This document shows positions 1 through 13,300 of a stretch of DNA of 64,000 bases, piece after piece (position 1 is the stretch's first letter; the number at the start of each line of letters is the position of its first letter). The notes below the pieces were generated by a model. That model did no database searches and was not told the DNA's origin. It worked only from the letters and a program-made list of their open reading frames with translations. The stretch comes from Romanomermis culicivorax (Eukaryota > Nematoda > Enoplea > Mermithida > Mermithidae): NCBI GenBank assembly GCA_963922205.1, contig CAWUHX010000012.1, positions 62,001 to 126,000 of the forward strand, given 5' to 3'. The position numbers were made by a program, and so were the translations under genes.

Positions 1-92
1 AAAACAGTTAAACTTCAAGAAACTTTTAGTAAATTTCCTTGGTTTAGTATATTTATGCAAATTCCAGTGTGGTATAATCACAGCAAAGTACT

Positions 93-343
93 TATAGTCC
101 TGTTTTTCTTGAAATGCTTCCAAATAATGAAAGTGGAAAGCAAGTAGTATTTTAGATTTTTGCGATTTTCTGATGAACAAAATATTATGTAGGGCTGGAA
201 ATTTCTGAGCATACTGGCCTGACCTTTAGCGATTTTTCGAGTGAAAAATTTTACAGTAAGAACTTTATGTAAACAATTTCGACGACAGTACTGATTTGTG
301 TCACTTTTGCATCTGGAAGCATTTTATAAAAAACAGACTATAG
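93..343 (+). mobile_element. Family A MITE (TATAGTCTG...CAGACTATA), ~250 bp
   Basis: Starts TATAGTCCTGTTTTTCTTG and ends AAAAAACAGACTATAG. The ends are imperfect inverted repeats that both carry an AAATGCTTCC / GGAAGCATTT block. Near-full copies lie at 24094-24343, 31642-31876 and 36561-36806, and older or split copies elsewhere in the window. The TA at both ends fits a TA target duplication (Tc1/mariner-type MITE). There is no coding capacity. It lies just downstream of the wolframin 3' end. Confidence 0.75.
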
Positions 344-892
344 GTTAAAGTTCTGAATTCATAAAAGGTGTTGTGCTCTCGATATCCCATAGCGATATCT
401 AAAAAATTGCCATTCTTTTGTTTTTTATGGACTTTTTCCAGGAAAATTTGCATAAATGTAAAGAACAACGAAAACTTTTTGCAGGAAAATTGTGTCAGGT
501 GCACATGAACGTAAGTATGAGAATAATTGTATTTGATAGGGTCTCTGACTGCAGTTTTTTTTGTATTGTAGGCTGTAATATTTCACAATTATTCGTAGCA
601 GTGTACTTTAAAGAACATGTACGTTATGAAAAGAGATAGAGGAATTATAGACAGCGAATGTAAACGCTCCTATGGACAGAAATTTTCAACATCAAAATTA
701 AAGTAAACTTTGTCATGAGTGGCGAGTTAGACATTTCATTGTCAACTAATAACGGGTTTAATTTTCTTGCAGAATTGAAAGTAGATTTGCGGCCACAAAT
801 CCATGCCAAAAAATTAAGACACCACTTATTTTTGCACCTTTTTAAATTTTATACGATCCTTTCTCGAACGCCACGAATGAGTATTGCTTCAG
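344..892. other. Intergenic stretch, nothing recognised
   Basis: AT-rich sequence between the family A MITE and the wolframin polyadenylation signal. Short open frames here are not supported by any motif or repeat relationship. Confidence 0.5.
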
Positions 893-898
893 TTTATT
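893..898 (-). terminator. Polyadenylation signal of the wolframin gene
   Basis: TTTATT on the plus strand is AATAAA on the gene strand, about 25-30 bases after the stop codon at 924. The position and the canonical hexamer support 924 as the true end of the coding sequence. Confidence 0.6.
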
Positions 899-923
899 CT
901 ATTCAGTTATATTTTTACCAACT

Positions 924-1310
924 TCACAGCTTTACTGAGGAATAGACAATTTTCCTACTGGTAAAAGAAAAAAAATTGACCGTGAACATCACAGCATTCG
1001 TAATTTTTGACCAAATCGTACTTGTCTGAGCTTGAACGCTGTTATCTTTCATTTTCAAAAGTAAAATTTGATTCGATTCTTTCGACGAATGAGACAAAAT
1101 TCGCTCTTCAAAACCATTATCCGATCGACGCACGCTAATTAGCTTGAAATCGACGGAAATTGAGGGGGCGACAATTTTATATGCGTCAAATTTCGCTACA
1201 AAATGAATTTGATCATTTTCCTTCAAAGCTAAAGTCACATCTTTAAACGTATCGTCGGCGATCAGATTGATAACCGCAGGATTGAGCACACTGAAACTGT
1301 CATTATAAAC
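924..1310 (-). CDS. WFS1: Wolframin terminal exon (C-terminal luminal domain)
   Basis: The acceptor is TTTTCAG|GTTTATAATG on the gene strand, at 1310/1311. The frame is open to a stop at 924. It encodes FKDVTLALKENDQIHFVAKF, then VDFKLISVRR, then a hydrophobic tail ...AVMFTVNFFSF. Vertebrate wolframin has the same order: a beta-rich luminal block with F-x-LKAI-like sequence, then a C-terminal aromatic stretch. An AATAAA lies just beyond the stop. Confidence 0.75.
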   Translation of the reverse strand, partial: VYNDSFSVLNPAVINLIADDTFKDVTLALKENDQIHFVAKFDAYKIVAPSISVDFKLISVRRSDNGFEERILSHSSKESNQILLLKMKDNSVQAQTSTIWSKITNAVMFTVNFFSFTSRKIVYSSVKL

Positions 1311-4300
1311 CTGAAAATGATTTTACAATCTTTAGTTACAGAACTATTTTCTTTTCCTTTCCTTTCCTTTCCTTTCCTTTCCTTTCCTTTCCTTTCCTTT
1401 CCTTTCCTTTCCTTTCCTTTCCTTTCCTTTCCTTTCCTTTCCTTTCCTTCCTTTCCTTTCCTTTCCTTTTCCTTTCCTTTCCTTTCCTTTCCTTTCCTTT
1501 CCTTTCCTCTTCTTTCCTTTCCTTTTCCTTTCCTTTTCCTTTCCTTTCCTTTTCCTTTCCTTTCCTTTTCCTTTCCTTTCCTTTTCCTTTCCTTTCCTTT
1601 CCTTTCCTTTCCTTCCTTTCCTTTTCCTTTCCTTTCCTTTCCTTTCCTTTTCCTTTCCTTTCCTTTCCTTTCCTTTCCTTTCCTTTTCCTTTCCTTTCCT
1701 TTCCTTTCCTTTCCTTTCCTTTCCTTTCCTTTCCTTTCCTTTCCTTTCCTTTCCTTCTATACGAAAGTATTTAGGTCATACGAAAATATTCAGCTGCTTA
1801 CCTTCTCAGATTTGTTCGATAATTCAATTGCTATATCAAAGGTATAAATATTGTGATGATCCAGTGTGCAATTTCGTACAACAAATGGTCGGAGCGACTT
1901 GTTCTCTGGTTCATCAGTCAAAGAATGTCCGTAAAAGCAGGGTCAACCATTCGTCCAAAAAGTCTGGTAAGTATTCGAAAATTTTTTGGAAAAAGTTGTC
2001 AACTTGACGGATTTTGATGGGTTTTTCACGCGACCGACTCCTGTTAATGCCGATCCCTTGATGCTCCGGCAAAATATTTCCCTGGTTAAGGGAGGTCGGT
2101 TACTGTAGGACCACAACTTGAAAAAAATTAGGAAAATAATGCATTGGCTGATTCCCGGTTATATGTTTGAATGGAATATGTTATGAGTGGGAAGACAAAA
2201 AAAATAATTCAAATCAAATATCTTCAGAGTGAGATAAGCTGACAGATAGTTTCCCGTTCTTTTGTATTCTCAATTCACATACCGTATTTGTCGTATTTGA
2301 ACCTGTGTTCGAATAGATATTCTTGATCCGTGTCAAATTCTAACTCCTAATACTGGCCCCAATGTTCAACTGATTCTGCTCGTAGTTTAAGGTTTTCAAA
2401 AGATTCTATCGCAGAAGTTGTAATTTATAAATGTTAAGAAGCCTGCTAAATCATGCAATTAAATCAGTCAAATCTGGAAATGTACAAATTGGGGATTTTA
2501 TCTGATTGTTCAATGTGGTTCAAAAAAATCTATTCATAAATATACAGCAAAAATAGGTCGCATTTCGCTCATCATCCAGTCTGCTGGGAAGAGGCAAAGA
2601 GGGAAAAATATTGTTTCACTGTAAGTGAATATAGCTTAAATTCAACCGTCTATTCATCCACCATTTTATTACATGTGATGCTGCCTGCTGTCAAGATCAC
2701 TTTGCTCTTCTAGCAAGTAACATCATTTTAGCCACTGAACTCACTTCCATGCCAAATGAATTCGTCATCTCATTGTGAATGAAGATCTATATAAATGACA
2801 CGGTCTAGAAGACCTTTCGGTATTTATGAAATTCCAATTCGGTTATTTGAAGTTTGAAGTAAAATTCATAACTTTTTAGAAGTGCAATTCGCAGTTGCTA
2901 GTGAACTGTTTATTAAAATGAACTGATCTGACCCACGAATGTGGCAATTTTCGGGAAGTTACGCGAACTGTTTTCCACATAAAATGATATTGGCTGAACA
3001 CAGGTTCGAATGAACTGTATTCTCTTATCAACTACATAAAGAATGAAAAAAAATATTTTCCAGCTACTCACACTCTCCCGAGAGAAATCGTCGAATCTTA
3101 AACAGTAACGTTCAAATAAAGTCCAATTCAATTTCGGGATCGAATTATTTTCGAAATGTGACCGTTCAATCTTATAGAAAAATCCGAAGATCAAAATTAA
3201 AATCATCAAAACATAAAAAATGGTCGACATTGTGCCGATTCCAGTCGTCGCCGTATTTTGTCTGTTTTGAATCGGCTGGATCGGTTCCGAAACATCACCA
3301 CTAGAAAATTTGACGCTCAAACTTCGTAACAACTTCGTGAAAAATTTAGTAGATATCATTGGTAAAAGTATGATTAAAGTTGTGAATAGAATTTTCAATA
3401 ATCCCACAAAATGCCAATGATCCGAAACTAAAATGGCCAGATAAATAAATAACCCTGTTTTGGGTAAAATTAGCAAACAAACCAGGCTCAAAGTTAGAGC
3501 TATGTCTATTTTCTGCAGAGAATTGAATTCTGTGAATTGGAATAAGGTTAAAGTCAAAAGGGACCATAGGAAACCCAGCAAATGAGGACAAATCGTGTAG
3601 TAAAAGTCGATCGCTGTAAAATTGCTGGCCACGTACAATAGGTACAGGAGAGCGGAAAATAGGAAACACAGAGAAAAATAGGTTCAAGTCGTACACTAAA
3701 GCGCCGTCTAAAATCGAAAAATGGATATTAGTCCAGAAAGCGAAGCTTTCGAAACCTAATTTACGCAAAATTTGGGTAAGACTATCCAAACATGGCCGAA
3801 GATCCACAGTTTGTTCAGAAACCGATGTTCGTTGTTAGCCATAACCGTGGATACTGTGACTATTTGGCATAAAATTGAAATGGCGAATAAGGAGAAAATG
3901 TTGGACGGGATGTCTTTCTGCTGGCCCGAGTTACGGTAGGACAAAGAAAATATGAATAAGGTCAAAGACGCTATAAGCGAAACGTACATGGGCCGGCAAT
4001 TGAGGACTTTATCCCGACATGTGCTCCTGGCATCGTCGTTAGATTCTTGTGATATAGAATAAGTACGCCTGGGAGTGAGACGACCTTTGCGAGGGATAGA
4101 CTGAACCTTAAAAGCAAAAATTTTTAAGATAACTGGATGTCCCACAAATCGTCACTACAGTTAACAAAGAGATGCCAGGTTTCAGGCCTTCGTATTAAGT
4201 CGATAAAACTCTTGTCTTTGGAAATTTCTGAGTAAAAAAATTCTTCAGTATGTAACGGTTCCCGCACACTGGGCGGTAGCTTCTTCACCACCGACGGCAT

Positions 4301-7300
4301 AGCCCTGCAACATCTGTCGGGACTGCAGTGGCACACGTTACCAAAATCCAGATCTGGGCGGGTGACTTGGATAAGCAACATCAAGTCTACGGGCTCACAC
4401 GAAAATGCACAATGGCACCTTTTGCGCATCGTCACATTCTCCTTCTAGGGAAGTGTGACGCCCTCGTTACAACATCCCCATGTAAGGGTTCTCGCACACT
4501 GGGTGGTAGCTTCTCCAGTGTTGCTCGCTTTGGAAAATGAAAACCGGCCAAAGATGTCTTAAAAACCGGCCAAAACCGGTCAATGCAATTTTTTACAAAT
4601 ATTATGTTTTGAAAAAAACAAGTTCTACATACTGTAAAGTAAAGTACTGTATGAAAAACATTTTGTAATCTTATGGAAGCGTGCTGTTTTTTCATTCAAT
4701 TGTTCAACTCATAGTTACAGTTTTTATTTTGTAATTTAAATGGCCTGTAATGAACATTACACGGTAACTATATGCAGTCCTGTAGGCAGGTGGTTGAGGG
4801 AGCCATGGCCCTCCAGAAATGTTTCAAGTGTTAAGAAAGCAAAGCTATCTTTGCTTTTTAGTTCAAGAAAAAGTCAAGTCAGAAATGCCAATTTTACAGT
4901 TAATTGAATGAGATATTGGCTTCCAAAAAAATGTGCGCCCCTCCGAAAAAAATTCCTGGCTACAGGCCTGACTACGTATTTGTATAATTATTCTCATTAG
5001 GTCTATTCCTAATTTAAAAAGTTTTTTGACAATTGAAAATTTATCACGAAATCATTATAAAATTCAGATGATTTGACTTTTTAAAATAATTTTGTGAATG
5101 TTTTTATTGCACAAAACTTCGTCCACCTCTTGCATCCCTTTGCTACCCACCAACTTTTACGCACCAACTTATAGTTCATCCCGCTTCTTTTTGCTTTGCA
5201 CTAAACTGCAAGATTTAGAGCACACTGTACAAAAGATTACGACAATATCACGACAACATTGCGATGTAGATATGAGGAATATACATTATGTAAAAAATAT
5301 AGCCACGATTTTACAAAGCAATGTTCACCAGATTTACGTTTAGTAGATGTCCACATAGAATAAAAATCAACCTAAGAAGTGGAATTATTTTATTTCTAAT
5401 ACAGATTAAAAAAGAGAGAAAAATAAAAAAACAATGAAAAATTCAAAAATCAGATACAAATCAGTTTTTTCGCACAAAATGTCCTTCATTTATGCATTTT
5501 TGAGTTTTTCTGAACTCATTCATGCTTCTGAAGTCAATAATTTATCAAGAATGGAGAAAAAAACAAAAATTTTCGATTATTGCGTCAGATTATGATAAGA
5601 ATTTATCAAAATTCATAGTTACAGAAACAAAAAATCAAAGCGCAGAAAACCTAAATTGCATACAAATTCGACGGCTGACATACATTTTTCTGGTGTAATG
5701 ATGTCAGTGCTTTAACAATGTACGGATGTTTTCAACCTGCTAACGAACCAAAAATTTTGATTATTCAATCAGCAATATCTGTCACTGCCTCAAACCGATG
5801 GTGTGCCGTGTAACATCAGTTTGGGTAACAACTATGCAACTAGCTAGTAAGTAAAGTAGACATACTGACGGTCGCTCTTGAGCTGGATTATAGCAAGCAA
5901 TGATCAGAATAATTATTACCGGCGAGAGCACCGGAAAATTTTGGGGTTTTCACCTTCCAAAATGCATCAGATTGCACTTTCAGGATTTTAAAATCTCTAT
6001 TACAAACCGGCCAAAATCGACCCTGTCATAAAAAATACTAGTCAAGACATAAAGCCGGCCAAAAACCGATCATCGCATCGAAAACCGGCCAACCTTAGCC
6101 GGTTTCTGGCCAATCTAGTTACGCCGAGCCCTCAGCCACCGGCAGCATAGTCTTGCATCGCGCGCTGCGACTGCAACAATGCCCCACACAAAAATTCAGG
6201 TCTGGGCCGGTGACTTGGATGAGCAACATCTACGGGTTCAGAGGAAAATGCACGGTGGCACCTTTTGCGCATCGTCACAAGTGAAATATGTGCGTGAATA
6301 TTTAGAATGCAGAACTTTTTTAATTTCGTAATTGGCTACTGTTTCATAAAAGACGGATTATAGTGTAACCAATTTTGGCAAATGAATGCGTAGCCAGACC
6401 TAACAGCAAGTACTACCATAAGCAAATGTATGCAAAAAAGCTAAACATTAAGCAGGGTTGACGACTTGGGGATCAATTTTTTTTGTAAGTATTCAAGTTT
6501 ATTTGTTTTTTTGTTTTTTTTAAATTTCATTAAACTTTTCTTCTTTTCCAAATATTTAATTTTTGTTTTTCTGATTTTTTTCACGTGCTGAAAATTTTTT
6601 TTCCTTTTTTTTATNNNNNNNNNNNNNNNNNNNNNNNNNNNNNNNNNNNNNNNNNNNNNNNNNNNNNNNNNNNNNNNNNNNNNNNNNNNNNNNNNNNNNN
6701 NNNNNNNNNNNNNNCTGGTTAAGGGAGGTCGGTTACTGTAGGACCACAACTTGAAAAAAAATTAGGAAAATAATGCATTGGCTGATTCCCGGTTATATGT
6801 TTGAATGGAATATGTTATGAGTGGGAAGACAAAAAAAATAATTCAAATCAAATATCTTCAGAGTGAGATAAGCTGACAGATAGTTTCCCGTTCTTTTGTA
6901 TTCTCAATTCACATACCGTATTTGTCGTATTTGAACCTGTGTTCGAATAGATATTCTTGATCCGTGTCAAATTCTAACTCCTAATACTGCCCCAATGTTC
7001 AACTGATTCTGCTCGTAGTTTAAGGTTTTCAAAAGATTCTATCGCAGAAGTTGTAATTTATAAATGTTAAGAAGCCCTGCTAAATCATGCAATTAAAATC
7101 AGTCAAATCTGGAAATGTACAAATTGGGGGATTTTTATCTGATTGTTCAATGTGGTTCAAAAAAATCTATTCATAAATATACAGCAAAAAATAGGTCGCA
7201 TTTCGCTCATCATCCAGTCTGCTGGGAAGAGGCAAAGAGGGGAAAAATATTGTTTCACTGTAAGTGAATATAGCTTAAATTCAACCGTCTATTCATCCAC

Positions 7301-10300
7301 CATTTTATTACATGTGATGCTGCCTGCTGTCAAGATCACTTTGCTCTTCTAGCAAGTAACATCATTTTAGCCACTGAACTCACTTCCATGCCAAATGAAT
7401 TCGTCATCTCATTGTGAATGAAGATCTATATAAATGACACGGTCTAGAAGACCTTTCGGTATTTATGAAATTCCAATTCGGTTATTTGAAGTTTGAAGTA
7501 AAATTCATAACTTTTTAGAAGTGCATTCGCAGTTGCTAGTGAACTGTTTATTAAAATGAACTGATCTGACCCACGAATGTGGCAATTTTCGGGAAGTTAC
7601 GCGAACTGTTTTCCACATAAAATGATATTGGCTGATACACAGGTTCGAATGAACTGTATTCTCTTATCAACTACATAAAGAATGAAAAAAAATATTTTCC
7701 AGCTACTCACACTCTCCCGAGAGAAATCGTCGAATCTTAAACAGTAACGTTCAAATAAAGTCCAATTCAATTTCGGGATCGAATTATTTTCGAAATGTTG
7801 ACCGTTCAATCTTATAGAAAAATTCCGAAGATCAAAATTAAAATCATCAAAACATAAAAAATGGTCGACATTGTGCCGATTCCAGTCGTCGCCGTATTTT
7901 GTCTGTTTTGAATCGGCTGGATCGGTTCCGAAACATCACCACTAGAAAATTTGACGCTCAAACTTCGTAACAACTTCGTGAAAAAATTTAGTAGATATCA
8001 TTGGTAAAAGTATGATTAAAGTTGTGAATAGAATTTTCAATAATCCCACAAAATGCCAATGATCCGAAACTAAAATGGCCAGATAAATAAATAACCCTGT
8101 TTTGGGTAAAATTAGCAAACAAACCAGGCTCAAAGTTAGAGCTATGTCTATTTTCTGCAGAGAATTGAATTCTGTGAATTGGAATAAGGTTTAAAGTCAA
8201 AAGGGACCATAGGAAACCCAGCAAATGAGGACAAATCGTGTAGTAAAAGTCGATCGCTGTAAAATTGCTGGCCACGTACAATAGGTACAGGAGAGCGGAA
8301 AATAGGAAACACAGAGAAAATAGGTTCAAGTCGTACACTAAAGCGCCGTCTAAAATCGAAAAATTGGATATTAGTCCAGAAAGCGAAGCTTTCGAAACCT
8401 AATTTACGCAAAATTTGGGGTAAGACTATCCAAACATGGCCGAAGATCCACAGTTTGTTCAGAAACCGATGTTCGTTGTTAGCCATAACCGTGGATACTG
8501 TGGACTATTTGGCATAAAATTGAAATGGCGAATAAGGAGAAAATGTTGGACGGGATGTCTTTCTGCTGGCCCGAGTTACGGTAGGACAAAGAAAATATGA
8601 ATAAGGTCAAAGACGCTATAAGCGAAACGTACATGGGCCGGCAATTGAGGACTTTATCCCGACATGTGCTCCTGGCATCGTCGTTAGATTCTTGTGATAT
8701 AGAATAAGTACGCCTGGGAGTGAGACGACCTTTGCGAGGATAGACTGAACCTTAAAAGCAAAATTTTTAAGATAACTGGATGTCCCACAAATCGTCACTA
8801 CAGTTAACAAAGAGATGCCAGGTTTCAGGCCTTCGTATTAAGTCGATAAAACTCTTGTCTTTGGAAATTTCTGAGTAAAAAATTCTTCAGTATGTAACGG
8901 TTCCCGCACACTGGGCGGTAGCTTCTTCACCACCGACGGCATAGCCCTGCAACATCTGTCGGGACTGCAGTGGCACACGTTACCAAAATCCAGATCTGGG
9001 CGGGTGACTTGGATAAGCAACATCAAGTCTACGGGCTCACACGAAAATGCACAATGGCACCTTTTGCGCATCGTCACATTCTCCTTCTAGGGAAGTGTGA
9101 CGCCCTCGTTACAACATCCCCATGTAAGGGTTCTCGCACACTGGGTGGTAGCTTCTCCAGTGTTGCTCGCTTTGGAAAATGAAAACCGGCCAAAGATGTC
9201 TTAAAAACCGGCCAAAACCGGTCAATGCAATTTTTTACAAATATTATGTTTTGAAAAAACAAGTTCTACATACTGTAAAGTAAAGTACTGTATGAAAAAC
9301 ATTTTGTAATCTTATGGAAGCGTGCTGTTTTTTCATTCAATTGTTCAACTCATAGTTACAGTTTTTATTTTGTAATTTAAATGGCCTGTAATGAACATTA
9401 CACGGTAACTATATGCAGTCCTGTAGGCAGGTGGTTGAGGGAGCCATGGCCCTCCAGAAATGTTTCAAGTGTTAAGAAAGCAAAGCTATCTTTGCTTTTT
9501 AGTTCAAGAAAAAGTCAAGTCAGAAATGCCAATTTTACAGTTAATTGAATGAGATATTGGCTTCCAAAAAAATGTGCGCCCCTCCGAAAAAAATTCCTGG
9601 CTACAGGCCTGACTACGTATTTGTATAATTATTCTCATTAGGTCTATTCCTAATTTAAAAAAGTTTTTTGACAATTGAAAATTTATCACGAAATCATTAT
9701 AAAATTCAGATGATTTGACTTTTTAAAATAATTTTGTGAATGTTTTTATTGCACAAAACTTCGTCCACTCTTGCATCCCTTTGCTACCCACCAACTTTTA
9801 CGCACCAACTTATAGTTCATCCGCTTCTTTTTGCTTTGCACTAAACTGCAAGATTTAGAGCACACTGTACAAAAGATTACGACAATATCACGACAACATT
9901 GCGATGTAGATATGAGGAATATACATTATGTAAAAAATATAGCCACGATTTTACAAAGCAATGTTCACCAGATTTACGTTTAGTAGATGTCCACATAGAA
10001 TAAAAATCAACCTAAGAAGTGGAATTATTTTATTTCTAATACAGATTAAAAAAGAGAGAAAAATAAAAAACAATGAAAAATTCAAAAATCAGATACAAAT
10101 CAGTTTTTTCGCACAAAATGTCCTTCATTTATGCATTTTTGAGTTTTTCTGAACTCATTCATGCTTCTGAAGTCAATAATTTATCAAGAATGGAGAAAAA
10201 ACAAAAATTTTCGATTATTGCGTCAGATTATGATAAGAATTTATCAAAATTCATAGTTACAGAAACAAAAAATCAAAGCGCAGAAAACCTAAATTGCATA

Positions 10301-13300
10301 CAAATTCGACGGCTGACATACATTTTTCTGGTGTAATGATGTCAGTGCTTTAACAATGTACGGATGTTTTCAACCTGCTAACGAACCAAAAATTTTGATT
10401 ATTCAATCAGCAATATCTGTCACTGCCTCAAACCGATGGTGTGCCGTGTAACATCAGTTTGGGTAACAACTATGCAACTAGCTAGTAAGTAAAGTAGACA
10501 TACTGACGGTCGCTCTTGAGCTGGATTATAGCAAGCAATGATCAGAATAATTATTACCGGCGAGAGCACCGGAAAATTTTGGGGTTTTCACCTTCCAAAA
10601 TGCATCAGATTGCACTTTCAGGATTTTAAAATCTCTATTACAAACCGGCCAAAATCGACCCTGTCATAAAAATACTAGTCAAGACATAAAGCCGGCCAAA
10701 AACCGATCATCGCATCGAAAACCGGCCAACCTTAGCCGGTTTCTGGCCAATCTAGTTACGCCGAGCCCTCAGCCACCGGCAGCATAGTCTTGCATCGCGC
10801 GCTGCGACTGCAACAATGCCCCACACAAAAATTCAGGTCTGGGCCGGTGACTTGGATGAGCAACATCTACGGGTTCAGAGGAAAATGCACGGTGGCACCT
10901 TTTGCGCATCGTCACAAGTGAAATATGTGCGTGAATATTTAGAATGCAGAACTTTTTTAATTTCGTAATTGGCTACTGTTTCATAAAAGACGGATTATAG
11001 TGTAACCAATTTTGGCAAATGAATGCGTAGCCAGACCTAACAGCAAGTACTACCATAAGCAAATGTATGCAAAAAAGCTAAACATTAAGCAGGTTGACGA
11101 CTTGGGGATCAATTTTTTTTGTAAGTATTCAAGTTTATTTGTTTTTTTGTTTTTTTAAATTTCATTAAACTTTTCTTCTTTTCCAAATATTTAATTTTTG
11201 TTTTTCTGATTTTTTTCACGTGCTGAAAATTTTTTTTCCTTTTTTTTATTTTTTTTCTGAATATTTGATTTTTTTTGTTTTTTTCAAGTTTTTTTATATT
11301 TTTTTCTTTTTTTTCTTTTTTTCTATTTTCTCCAAGTATTCAATGTTCTTCGTTTTTTTGTTTTTCAATTTTTTTAAAGTTTTGTTGAAATTTCGATTTT
11401 GCATTCTAAAAATCAAGTTCGGATCTTAAAGTTGTGTCTCTGGATCAAAGTTTGATTTTTTATTGATTTTCAGGATCAGGTATTCATTTTTGGCATTCAG
11501 GATCAAATTTTAATTTTTTTTCTGAGAATCAAATTTTGATCTTCGAGCTGAATTTGAGAATCAAATTTTGATTTGAAAACAATTTTCAACAAATTTGAAT
11601 TTTAGATTGTTATGATCAAATTTCGATGTCTGATTTACAAAATCAAATTTTGAATTTTAATGTGATTTTCAGAATCAAATTATGATTTTCGGAATAAATT
11701 TTGCTTTTCAGAATAAATTTTATGATCAAATTTTAATTTTTGACTTTAAGATTTAAAATTTTGATCTGATCCTCGAATTTTTCGCAAAAAACTCTAAAAA
11801 ATCCATATTATTAAATAACCATTTTTAAGTGGGGTTTTCAGGCTCAAATTCTGACTTTTTAATTTCAAGATGAAATTTTGATTTTTGATTTTTTCAAATC
11901 AAATTTTGATTTTTTCTCAATAAAACTGTGATTTTTAGTGAAATTTTGATTTTTAATGTGGTTTTCAAAGACAAAATTTTGATTTTCAGAATCAAACTTT
12001 GATTTTTAACGTGATTTTCAAGATGAAAAATTTGATTTTCAGAATCAAGTTTATAATCAAATTTTGATTTTTAATGTGACTTTTATCATCAAAATTTTGA
12101 TTTTTATGATCAAATTTAGAATTTATAAAATCAAATTTTGCATTTTAAAAATCAAAGTTTGAATTTCAATTTGTTTTTCAGAATGAATTTATGATTTTTG
12201 ATTGATTTTTCGGCTCAAATTTTGATTTTCAATATGACTATGAGAATTTCAGTGTGACTTTCAGTATCAAAATTTTGATTTTTAGACAAAATTACACAAA
12301 TGAGAATAGCTCTATTTTCGCATTATTTTTGTCAATGTGTAATAGTCGCCTTAAACACCATAGAAGCCTTGAACGCCAAGACCTTAAACGCCATAAACGT
12401 CTTAAACGCCATAAAAGCCACGCCATAAAAGCCTTAAACGCCATAAAAGCTTTAAACGCCATAAAAGCCTTAAACGCCATAAAAGCCCTAACGCCATAAA
12501 AGCCTTAAACGCCATAAAGGCCTTAGACGCCATAAAGGCCTTAAACGCCATAAAGGCCTTAAACGCCAAGTTAGCCCTAAGCGCCATGAAAGCCTTAAGC
12601 GCCATAAAGGCCCTAAACGTCATATCATAGAAAGAATTGTATATGTTTTCAACGACGTAGGCTTTCTCGGTTGGGCCGAAATTTCGATGCGAACCATTTC
12701 GACACATTCTGGCCATTTTTCAGGTTTAAGGATTCGTGATTTTTTGCGAGTATCATAAAGAATTCTACAATGAAAGTATCCAATTTTGAGCAAAAAGCTT
12801 GAGGCATATTTCTTAGCGCATCATATTATCCCATATAATAAGTTTTCGGGGTAATTTGATTTTTACTTGGGCACCTCTAGTCAAACTTCTCAGAGAGTGT
12901 GTCTTTTTGCTTTCTATTCTAGCTTCATCAAGATACTAGTTCTTGATTTCGATTTTATCGATTCGTAGGATCGTGAAAGAATTCAAATTCATACTGTAGT
13001 TAAAATTGTAACTTCAAAAATTTTACGCCTCACCTCTGGTCTGCTCGATTTCGGCAGCGAAAATGATTAACAATTTATTCCAGGCCATTATATCGTTGAC
13101 GGAATGATATCGGTGGCAAATTTTCAACGTAAAATAAATGGCGAAGAAGAAGCTCGAATAGAGGGTAAAAGTCGGCAGAAACGAAGTCAAAAAATGAATG
13201 CTCACTAATTGGAAAACACTGATCAATAGCATAGTGTGCATTTGACGCAGAGGAATGATCGTTTCGAAAAAGTTGCCCCATTCTTCTTGCAAATGATCGA

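Larger units (their letters stand above)
2082..6614. repeat. First copy of a 4.5-kb assembly duplication (end of contig 1)
   Basis: This segment reappears at 6715-11249 in the same orientation and ends exactly at the N run. Differences seen are nearly all single-base changes in homopolymers, for example TACTGGCCCC versus TACTGCCCC, and AATTGGGGATTTTA versus AATTGGGGGATTTTTA. It holds one wolframin exon (3072-4106) plus intron sequence. Confidence 0.9.

Noticed and set aside
1317-1847. 176-residue Phe/Ser/Leu/Pro open frame
   Set aside because: Translation of the (TTTCC)n microsatellite.
3346-3807. 153-residue minus-strand frame with FARFESFAFWTN-like start as a separate gene
   Set aside because: An out-of-frame reading of the wolframin membrane exon created by homopolymer errors.
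4328-4540. 70-residue plus-strand frame found twice (4328 and 8970)
   Set aside because: Lies in a direct repeat inside an intron. The second copy is the assembly duplicate, so its conservation has no evolutionary meaning.
2913-8810. Tandem duplication of wolframin membrane exons as a real gene feature
   Set aside because: Homopolymer-only differences and the 100-N gap point to contig overlap.
12254-12716. Repetitive open frames on both strands
   Set aside because: Generated by the 18-bp minisatellite; no unique coding sequence.
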